From contig BLJB01000157.1 in NCBI GenBank assembly GCA_013423325.1, positions 1 to 64,000 on the forward strand: DNA of 64,000 nt, in the 5' to 3' direction. The position numbers were made by a program, and so were the translations under genes. This DNA is from Usnea hakonensis. Lineage: Eukaryota; Ascomycota; Lecanoromycetes; Lecanorales; Parmeliaceae. This document shows positions 55,779 to 64,000 of the stretch, one piece after another. A model generated the notes under the pieces. That model saw only the letters and a list, made by a program, of their open reading frames with translations. It had not been told where the DNA came from and did not search any database. How positions within the stretch are numbered: position 1 is the stretch's first letter; each line of letters starts with the position of its first letter.

Positions 55779-57140
55779 ATGCCTTGGTCACAAGTTGCCC
55801 CGGGAAGCTTCCAGCGAGCAATTGGGGAGAATGAACTCTTCCTCAAGGCAATTGGCGATTCCGGCCACAGCATAGGTCGCGAGCACTGGGCTATCAACTC
55901 CATCGCCTCTTTTACACTCACAGGCTCTCTCCTCAAAGAGGACCTCCCATCTCTTTTCCTCAAGGCGTGGAAAATTCTACGCTTCAATCATCCAAGCATA
56001 GCTGTTCAGACACTTGATGACCAATGTTTTGTTTACACGATCCCAGACTCAACGGCTCTTAATCAATGGGCCACCGAGACCTTTCATATCGTTGAGGATA
56101 AGGTCGCAGACGACCTGATTCCCCATCTCAAGCCCAACGACTACGCAACCCTCACATACCTACCCAAATCCAATGAGATTTTAGGCCACACGTCACACTG
56201 GCGAACAGATGGTGTTGGTGTGGTACTTCTCATCGAGGCCTTATTTGACCTTGTTGCCAAACCCGTTCTCCCAGAACCTCACACGCTATCCTGGGGTCAA
56301 GAAACTGCTCGGCTTGCGCCGGCAGTCGAGGATGCAGCGGAGCTACCAATCGTACCGACCGACGCCATCAAGTCCATGAGTCAAAAGTATGTAGAGACAT
56401 TCTACCAAGCAGCGGGCGCAGTGGGCATTCCTTACCAAGGAGAAGCTGCTACACTTCCAAGCGGTACGCGCTCCTCCCGTGACTTCTTCAGCCTCTCCGA
56501 AACAAAGGTCATCATCAGTCAGTGTAAAGCCAAAGGCATCTCGGTAACATCCGCGGTGCACGCTTCAATTGCCGCAACGAACCACATCCTCGCCTCTGTG
56601 GAGATGAAAACAAGGCATTATACCAGCACCATTCGCTTCAGCCTTCGTCCCTACCTGCCGGCGCCATATTCCACTCCTGCATATGCCAGCGGTCTCTATA
56701 CTACGGGTTGGATGAAAACTGTCCCTGCCTCAGCCTCTTGGAATGAGAACGCCAAAGCCTACAATGATGAATATCGTAAAGGCTTGAGCAAAGAGTACAT
56801 CGAATCACATAGGGAGTATGCACTTAGCCTAGGTAATCTAATACGCAATATGCCACAACCTCAAGAGCCTCCCAGCGATGTCGATATCAGCAGTATTGGT
56901 ATTGCCGAAAGTCTGATCGAGCGCGTAAAGGGAACGCAGGACAGAGGAGTGGAGATTCAAAGCGTGTCTGTGGGAGTCGAGATACTGACCAGACAGTGCG
57001 TCTGCTTCGTCTGGACTTTCAGAGACCGGCTCAATTTCAACCTTGTTTACAACGAGAGCTTCCATGATGAAAAAGATACCGCTTTGTTCTTGCGGACACT
57101 GAAGGAGATCATGCTCAAGGAACTTGCTGTGGAGGATTAG
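55779..57140 (+). CDS. BAHD/TRI3-like acyltransferase
   Basis: Intronless; start at 55779 (MPWSQVAPGSFQRAIGENEL), 22 codons inside the longest frame, giving 453 residues. The catalytic motif is HWRTDGVG, a HxxxD motif (about residue 145), in the position where acyl-CoA-dependent acyltransferases and condensation domains carry theirs. The second half has SVTSAVHASIAATNHILASV, STIRFSLRPYLPAPY and SVGVEILTRQCVCFVWTFRD, matching the shape of fungal TRI3/TRI101-like enzymes. The BAHD DFGWG motif is not obvious. Such enzymes add an acyl group to an alcohol of a secondary metabolite. The gene is intact but its neighbours (P450, SDR) are broken, so it may be left over from a small cluster. Confidence 0.75.
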   Translation: MPWSQVAPGSFQRAIGENELFLKAIGDSGHSIGREHWAINSIASFTLTGSLLKEDLPSLFLKAWKILRFNHPSIAVQTLDDQCFVYTIPDSTALNQWATETFHIVEDKVADDLIPHLKPNDYATLTYLPKSNEILGHTSHWRTDGVGVVLLIEALFDLVAKPVLPEPHTLSWGQETARLAPAVEDAAELPIVPTDAIKSMSQKYVETFYQAAGAVGIPYQGEAATLPSGTRSSRDFFSLSETKVIISQCKAKGISVTSAVHASIAATNHILASVEMKTRHYTSTIRFSLRPYLPAPYSTPAYASGLYTTGWMKTVPASASWNENAKAYNDEYRKGLSKEYIESHREYALSLGNLIRNMPQPQEPPSDVDISSIGIAESLIERVKGTQDRGVEIQSVSVGVEILTRQCVCFVWTFRDRLNFNLVYNESFHDEKDTALFLRTLKEIMLKELAVED

Positions 57141-58113
57141 ATGCTTTTCTCCTGATTCGCGCTGATCATTATTTACCCACATAGATCGCATTCATTACTC
57201 CATCGCAGAAACATGTCGAGGATGATCGATCACTTATCCTTCGTTGAGCCCTATTGCCAACCTTACTACTAACACGCTAAAGTCCGAAGGTATCTCATAG
57301 AGCCAGAACAATACTCACCAATTCGAGGCTAATTTCGCGCTCGTCTCAAGCAGTAAAACGTGCTGTTCTGGTTGAACTTTCAGCAACAGGCAAAGGTATC
57401 ACCTGCCCATAATAACGCGCGAAACCACAGATAAGGAAATAGAAAAATCCACATCCCCACAGGATCAACGCCCTTGGTAATCGAACTAAGATGATCTTAG
57501 ATCCCTCCGCAAAGACGACCAACATAACAAGCATCCGCTACATCCTACCTTCATCCTCTCCCTCCATGCCCCCCTAACCCCCCAACCCTTTCCTCCAAAG
57601 CCCACAACCGTATCCGCCCTACCTAATCCCTTCTCAAACACTTAGCCATCTCTCCATTCCCCCACCTCCTCACCAACCCAAACAGCTCCCTGCAATCCGC
57701 TCGCGTTTTTCTCAGGAACCCTACTTCCTCTACAGAATACCTATGAAGGGTATAGCAAATGAGATACCGAGAAATGTATCCCCTCGATTGTAGATGAGGG
57801 ATAAAGTAACATGAGGTGATCGGATAGGTAGATAATATGTGTATATTTATATCGACTAGCGGTTCTTCGGTAGTGTGGTTCGGTTCGATTCGACAGTGTA
57901 CTGTGGGTGGGTGTGCTTGACGTCTGTTATGTGCAGAAGAGCCTCGAATGTGATTTTCAATTGGTTTTCGTTATCAAAAGAAGCAGTGGTCCTCGAGACG
58001 AGCGAAAGACACGTGCGCCCTTTATCATCTTGGCCTGAATAGTGGTAGTCGTACTATCAAAATGCGACGCACGACGAAGAATCAAACCACAAAGGATTTA
58101 TAAAAGATCTGCG
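57141..58113. other. Intergenic region
   Basis: A 62-codon frame at 57346-57534 (minus) contains one hydrophobic stretch but has no support otherwise. A C-rich patch at 57560-57670 has no structure I recognise. Confidence 0.4.
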
Positions 58114-58512
58114 TTACAAATCTCCCTCGAAATAAATCCTGCCGATCACTAAACCCGTTCGAATTGTTGTAATCCCTCTTGCAGCTAATAGCTCCTCTAG
58201 CCAACAAGAAGTACCGTACCTTTTCTTTTTCACCCCGTATAGCAAACCCGTCGAACGAGGAGAATTCTTGCCATCAACCATTGTCAGCACCCCGATATAT
58301 TTCCAAACAAGCTCACCCTTATCATAGTAAGTAGGATTGGCTATTCTACTTTGACGGAGCGACGGGCGCTGAAACTGGCTGACGAGTTCTTGGACGTTGG
58401 GAGCGGCGAAGCGGGACTGGACGGCGATGGAGGCGCCAGTGATCTGGGTAGCGGAGTTGTTAGAGAGGGATTTGAGAGTGTGTGGTTGATGGGGATGACA
58501 GGTCGAGAGCAT
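58114..58512 (-). CDS. Hypothetical protein, 132 residues
   Basis: Uninterrupted frame from an ATG at 58512. The sequence (LVWKYIGVLTMVDGKNSPRS, GVKKKRYGTSCWLEELLAAR) has normal amino-acid composition and a polar, basic middle. I recognise no family. It lies between the acyltransferase and a region of broken frames. It may be a fragment. Confidence 0.35.
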   Translation of the reverse strand: MLSTCHPHQPHTLKSLSNNSATQITGASIAVQSRFAAPNVQELVSQFQRPSLRQSRIANPTYYDKGELVWKYIGVLTMVDGKNSPRSTGLLYGVKKKRYGTSCWLEELLAARGITTIRTGLVIGRIYFEGDL

Positions 58513-58718
58513 AATGTTATATCGTAGTGGTAGAGGCAGAGCTAGGGATCACGTGACTGGATGCATCACCCTGCTGATAGAGTATGCATAGTGACGGTAA
58601 GACCAACTCATCGTGCGCGAGTTGTGTATTAGGAAGCTTAGAACTTCAAAGAAAGGCAAACATGGTGCCCGCGTCCGAGTCATTATCTACGCTGTTGGTC
58701 CAGCTAAGGTTGTAGTGG

Positions 58719-60022
58719 TCAACGAGTTGAAGGCAGATACCGGCGGGTGCCGAGACAGCTGTGAAAATGCATGATTGGGAAAAACTTGCCACAACAGTAG
58801 CGCTTTTGAAAACTTTTATCGCTCAACGATGTGAAACGATGGCACGCAGGAGTCCAATCAATGGAATATTGCCCAGGATATTGCTCGCTAGACTTCTCCA
58901 AGCAGATGAATTCCCTTTCGCAAGAGCGCTATAGGGTGCTAAGATCAAGAAAACGACGTCGCTGAGAGTCAACATGATTGGCGCTGCCATCAAGAATGCC
59001 GCGGGCATTTGGTTGGGTGAAGCGTCAACGCTGATCTGGAACATCGATAAATCCATCGGGATTCTTCGAATACTATTGCATGACTTCAAGAAGTACATTT
59101 TTGGCGATAGGAAGGCAAAGCGTTACCAGAAGAAAGGGTAGTATGACTACGAAAGATCGCCACCACATAGTTCTTGAGCTACAAGATGTCACTGACGAGT
59201 TCAATCCTCCGTAGCCATGCTTGGCGGTTCGAGAAGACGGCATTTTGTATTTTTGCATCAGTCTAGAAACTTGTGACAGTAGCAACGGTCAATTCGAACC
59301 TTCCTAGCGCCTGATGATGGACGGTCTTCTTGAAGCGAAGATTGTGGTCTGTTATGAGAAGACACGTGGAGAAAGTTGTGTGTTCGAGGAGTCAGTGCGA
59401 GTACAACGAAAGGTTCAAGCATTCCTCTGGAGAAGAACCAACGGTCAATAGTAGTATATATGAACCAAAAGTTTTTGCCGTCACGGCCCAATGTCTGTTG
59501 TTCCTCGCGGTCAGTATGCCTCTTATGGCATTGAGGGAGATACAGTCGAGCAGCAAGCTCCTCTCCAGAGCTACGAGCCGCTACCGCATCTCCTACCAAG
59601 GCAGAAGGATCCTGCAAGAGTAATCGACTTGCAGCCATAGACAAAGCAGCATGATTGTAAAGACTCTTCTGGCTCAGGATGGCAAAGACCAAATCTATTC
59701 GGTAACATCAAGCAGCATGAGCGCTCAGTATGCGAAGCGCTTGTTGAACAGTATCATGAACGCCTCGGCAAGTCGATCCGTTCCAGAGATGGCTGAGAAG
59801 ATGCCGAAATGCTACTTCTGCGCGAAGCTGTCGATGTGCCCTAGTTGGTGGAGTCTGGGTGTCGCTCATGGCTGAAATCGCTGAAGACGAACACAGGAAC
59901 GGGGTTCTCGAACGAAGATTTTGTACTCTTGTCTGAATATTGTGCCAGCCGCGTGCTTTATCTTGCATCCAAACGAACACATTCCCCCTCTCAAGAAACA
60001 ACCGAAGCCCAACACTTCCCAA
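58719..60022 (-). pseudogene. Degenerate gene for an uncharacterised membrane protein
   Basis: Four overlapping minus-strand frames read as parts of one protein. From 59692 one frame gives LYNHAALSMAASRLLLQDPS, then KNFWFIYTTIDRWFFSRGML; a second at 59285-59073 has WWRSFVVILPFLLVTLCLPI; a third at 59098-58823 has FLMAAPIMLTLSDVVFLILA. At least two of these hydrophobic segments look like membrane helices. The frames change without convincing introns between them. I do not recognise the family. It may also be an intact gene with introns I cannot place. Confidence 0.3.
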
Positions 60023-60824
60023 CTCTAAATCCGATACATCTTCTAAACAAATATACGCATACCTACTCGGCTATGCGCGATCGCCACACCTTAAAAATCC
60101 CCCTACAAACCCACAGCCAACATAGGGATTCGCCTCTATCAGCACGATCATTGAAATATTAGGGAGATATGGGATTGGTTGTCGATGTCGGAGGAGGAAG
60201 GCTACATACGTGCCTTTTGAAGATGGAACCCCGACCCCGACCCCGGCCCCATGCCCAAAACCCGAATAATCCTCCCTTATACCCCTCATCCGTACCCATA
60301 CTTACAATTGCCCCTCTTTCGCAAGGGCTGGCTGTGGGGGGGGGGCGCTTTACTATTGTTGGGGTGGGGAGGGTAAGAGAGGAATTTTGGGAAGGGGGTT
60401 TTTGTTGACGAGGCATGGAGATGATTTTAGGGTATATTGGCAAAGCGCGACGGGGAGTACTGTATTCTGCGCAATACGCGCGGGGCGTTGTCGACACTAA
60501 CCAGCAGAAGAGTAAATGTATAGAGTGGTTATGGGTACGTTATTCATCAACAAACATGGTATACCTCAGGTAATGCCTCCCCGAAATGAACCGGACCTCA
60601 TCAAGAGGCCCGTCCGGAAAAACGAAAAGAGAAAATGTCTAAAATACAGTTATACTGTATCCCCCCAAAACAAACGCCATGTCAACGCATTCTAAGACCC
60701 AGTCTCCAGCAGCGTACTGATCGCATCCGGACCAACAAAAGATAGAGAGGAGAAGTGTATATTCCACCCACCCCAACGCCTCGCTCTTATCATATCATAG
60801 ACATTCATCCCATCTTACAATTTT
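60023..60824. other. Intergenic region
   Basis: About 800 bp. A composition-driven frame near 60170-60500 (Pro/Gly-rich) is not called. The 3' region of the C2H2 gene lies at its right end. Confidence 0.4.
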
Positions 60825-63210
60825 TCATTTCTGCCCTCTCATCAATATCTGCACCTGCCTCTCCAATTTCTCCAACCTCTCATCCTTCTCTTGCAACTCC
60901 CTCTTCAATTTTTTAACTTCCTGCTCAAGGTCCTTTTCATCACCACTCTCATCATCCGGCACCGTTCTTCTGCGCTTTCTTCGCGCTCCCAGAGTCCCAG
61001 GCGTCGTGTTTTGCGCAGTCTCGGGACCTTCTCGTTGCGTTTGATCGGTGCCGGCGTCTCTGTGGACCCGACGAAGATGCTCGGCCAGGTTCTCTTTGCG
61101 CGAGAACCCTACGCCAACATGTCGCTTGCAGTCTGGGTATGGGCACATGCAAGACGCTTTGGGCCCGCCATGTTGGCGATGGACCTCTCGTTGATGGCGA
61201 AGTAAGCCGCCGGAATAGGTGAAGCCGCGGATGTTATCGCATTCCGGCTCATGGCAGACGAAAGGTCTCTCGTGCTTGTCCATGTGTTTTCTGTAATGCA
61301 AAAAATTAGCACGCACGAGAATTTGATTTGTTTGTGCAGTGTGGTTTGACTTACTTCCATTCGCACTTTCTCGAGAAGACAGGTGACTCCTGTTCTGCAT
61401 GTTCCGGGTGGTTGCAATACAGCAAGCCTTCGGCATTCCGAGGAGGCTCCTGAGACCGGCGGCTGCTTTGACGAGAACTTGTAATTGATGCCACGCTTGG
61501 AGATGGTATCAAAGACATTCTAGGACTTAGGACGTTCGATGGGAGCACAGGCACGTATGGCGAAGGAGTTTGCTCCGAAGTGCTGCTGCCTGGACTAGGA
61601 TAGTCTTGCATATCTCTCATATGCAACCCGAGACCGAACCCAAGGCTCCCAAGAGTCCCGGCTGCCGCTTGCGGATTCGCCAGATTCGACGTTCGGATTC
61701 GTTGGGCATAGGGTTGGACTATATTGCTTCGGTCAGTATGTTGCAGTGTTGTTCCCACACTTGACGTTGGATCATAAGGTGACTGTGACTGCCAAGATGG
61801 ATAGCTGGGTGCGTATGCGGGAGTTGAGGCTGGGTTGATGCCTTGGCAATAAGGCCACGTGACTGGAGATGTCGGATACAGGTGCGAAGAAGATGACGGA
61901 GCAGATATATAGGGATACGAAGGTACACTAGTCGCATAGGATACAGGCAACGTATTTCCGGGTTGGGTGGCTAAATAAAAGTAGATAAGGTTAGGTAGTC
62001 ATACTGACCACATGACTGCGCGTGTGACTCACGATCGTTATTGTTATTATTATTAGCGCGGCGCGAAGCATTTGCCTGACTTGGATGCAACCATGAGTAA
62101 TTGGGAAAGGTAGTATTTGCAGAATTTGAAGCAGGACCAGCCCAGGCTTCAGATGAGTCTATCCAAACAGATATTTGTCAGTGAAGATTTCGCGACATCA
62201 AATATGGTTGCCTAAAACTTACTGTCTTGCTGCTGCGGCTGTGATTGGTTGTCACGGTTGCCAAGATGTCCTGTCCGTAAGGTATCCCCTGATTGTGCTG
62301 CTCCTCTTGGATTGCGTGTCGGTCTTTTTATATCATTCCCAGAAGGTCCATAGAACATCCAGCAGACACCCCACAAGACCAAAAGTGACGGCTTGATGTT
62401 CCATGGCCAAGTGGTGCTAAGTGGACGCTGACTGTTGGGCCACTCCGCGAACCACTCTTCACCAATGCGCTTTGAGTGTCGCCAGTGGAGGTGCCAACGC
62501 AGAACGTGGGCCTCAACTATATTAAGATAGTGGCATATGAATGCTTCCAGCGCATTCTGTTGTAATCTCCGAAATAAATCCTGAAGATTAGCGATAAACT
62601 TGTCACAATCCAATTCGCCACTCAAAGATTCTCCTGATAAGCCACTACTATTGCGTATAGCATGATCGCCCGACCAAATTTGCAGCCTATTTGAAAAGGC
62701 ATTCGTCAGAAGAAGGATATTACGAAGCTCGTTGACGCTTCTGGTGGCCCCGATAAGGTGGTGATCGTGCTGGTAAATAAAATTTTGCGCAGCCTTGGTA
62801 CGGATGGAATAAAGCTGCAACTCGTTGCGAAGACTTCTGTCTGGTTAGCCTCATCTTGTTGATATTCGTGGAACAACTCTTGCCATTGCCTAGCGAATTC
62901 TGGCCTTGAAGTCTGTTTTGATTTTCGTCCACGTCTTGGCAGATGATTCACCAGCTTTGTAAGGTCCCGACCGTACGTTGAGTGAGTCGGTAATTTGCTA
63001 TGAAAGACGGTCAGCTAATACCATCGACTTCATGACCGCTACAACTCACCCCTGGATAATTTCGCAAATTTCTATATTTGATTTAGCTGGAAGGAGCCTA
63101 CAAGACTCAACACGTGACACGCAGTATTTGATGAAAGACCCCAGAAGACCTTTGAGTCTTTGGATGAGGCGTGCAAGTATTATGTTAGCACAAAGAGAAG
63201 GGCGAGTCAT
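60825..63210 (-). CDS. C2H2 zinc-finger transcription regulator
   Basis: Six exons, 63210-63050, 62997-62878, 62836-62223, 62158-62033, 61970-61355 and 61290-60825; introns of 52, 41, 64, 62 and 64 bp; 2103 nt, 700 residues. The N-terminal third is helical (KAAQNFIYQHDHHLIGATRS, NELRNILLLTNAFSNRLQIW) and resembles the N-terminal domain of a fungal C2H2 group. The middle (SSEAWAGPASNSANTTFPNY, SWQSQSPYDPTSS) is Ser/Pro/Tyr-rich. The finger part starts at YCNHPEHAEQESPVFSRKCE, then RPFVCHEPECDNIRGFTYSG, CMCPYPDCKRHVGVGFSRKE and HLRRVHRD. A basic segment (GARRKRRRTVPDDE) and a coiled coil (EQEVKKLKRELQEKDERLEK) end the protein. The 41-bp intron (62837-62877, gttgtt donor) is the least certain; the true start could be further upstream. 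Nuclear DNA binding is inferred. Confidence 0.85.
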
Positions 63211-64000
63211 GCTTGACTTGGCAAGCTCACTTGGTGGCAAGTGAAGATATTATAGTGCGCGTGCATTACGAATAAGAGAAGGCAACAATACAGTGGGGCA
63301 ACGGCCCTTTTATGAAAGCCCATATTTGAAGCAACTTACGTTAATGTCGATGTATGTAATTGCTTCAGTTAGTGTTCCGAGTATGGAGTCGCCGAAGTCA
63401 GTGAACCTTCTCCACAGGGAGGGCCAGAGCAGCTACATGGACAGATAAGAAGAGTGCGCTTGAATTTGTTACTATTCTCGTGATTATTGGGCTGCGGTTG
63501 TTAGAATGGGAGGCCTAAATGAGCGGGAAGAACAGCCAGTTTATCAACGATCGGCCCCGCGGAATTTGGGGGAAAGAATTGACGCTATACATCCTCACTA
63601 AGTAAGGTAGGGCAGTAAAGAAGCACAGCCCTCCTGACATCCTTTGAGGCTCTGGCTGATATTTGCAGCCTATGAGCGTTGATTGGATGAATAGTCATCG
63701 AAACTAAACCAGATCAGGCAAAGCCTTAAGCCTTCGACTCAGCTGGAAATAAGTAAGCGGGGTGTGGCTTGGCGTCCGCGAAGCGCGCAAGGCTGACACG
63801 GCCAAGTCAGAGTCGTTTTCACCGACTCTTCAAGGATTGAAATTCCCGTCACGACTTTACTCCGATGCACATCTAATCTGTACGCCCCATCTTTGTGCCC
63901 ACACTGCATATCTATACCTGATTTCATTCATTCTTCCATTGTGCGCTCGGAAAGAGCGAAAAAGTTGGGCGCCTTTTATCTCCTTCCCCGAGGTAGATGT
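63211..64000. other. Upstream region of the C2H2 gene to window end
   Basis: About 790 bp; I see no further exon with a sure start and no other gene. A short G/C-richer patch near 63560-63590 is unremarkable. Confidence 0.4.

Overview
The window is nuclear DNA of a filamentous ascomycete (Pezizomycotina; a leotiomycete-like relative is my guess, not shown). The reasons are short GT-AG introns (mostly 41-131 bp) with CTAAC/CTGAC-type branch points, a HET-domain protein, a fungal phosphorylase-type effector protein, a fungal-specific transcription factor domain, fungal CorA-like and Pex23-like proteins, and C-to-T type decay of gene relics. I resolved the exon structures by reading splice sites by eye. 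For the multi-exon genes with both ends read, the exon sums are divisible by three.

Housekeeping blocks. 0.1-5.4 kb: BUD32 (KEOPS kinase), a glutamate-cysteine ligase modifier-like protein, the AP-1 sigma adaptin and the Pol III repressor MAF1. 7.3-11.7 kb: a CYTH/thiamine-triphosphatase-like protein, a SAM methyltransferase and a secreted-type single-pass membrane protein. 20.8-29.5 kb: a repeat protein that may be a beta-propeller, a coiled-coil golgin-like protein and, transcribed divergently from it, a DYRK kinase of the Pom1 type. 42.2-52.5 kb: an Argonaute with its catalytic residues, a four-repeat Myb/SANT-like protein, a ZIP metal transporter, NOP16 and a Pex23-family dysferlin-domain protein. 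60.8-63.2 kb: a C2H2 regulator.

Accessory blocks lie between these. 11.9-13.6 kb has a nucleoside-phosphorylase-domain protein of the kind used as the sensor domain of fungal NLRs, here without an NB-ARC domain. 16.2-17.6 kb has a CorA-like membrane protein, and 18.8-19.5 kb a broken P450. 30-31 kb has relics of an arrestin-like gene and a retroelement zinc knuckle. 32.2-35.8 kb has an FAD monooxygenase followed by a transcription factor that has apparently lost its zinc cluster. 36.9-39.2 kb has a HET protein. 53.7-57.1 kb looks like a decayed metabolic cluster: a P450 relic with RIP-like lesions, a broken short-chain dehydrogenase and an intact acyltransferase. A 585-bp inverted-repeat element at 52.65-53.24 kb, carrying a 23-bp satellite, sits between this relic and the Pex23-like gene.

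Most unusual observation: the cytosolic loop of the ZIP transporter contains, in frame, about 80-95 residues that resemble the RFX-type winged-helix region of fungal Rsc9 (a chromatin-remodeller subunit). I know of no standard ZIP architecture with such an insert, so it is the best candidate here for something undescribed. All family assignments are from sequence recognition alone; no database search was run.
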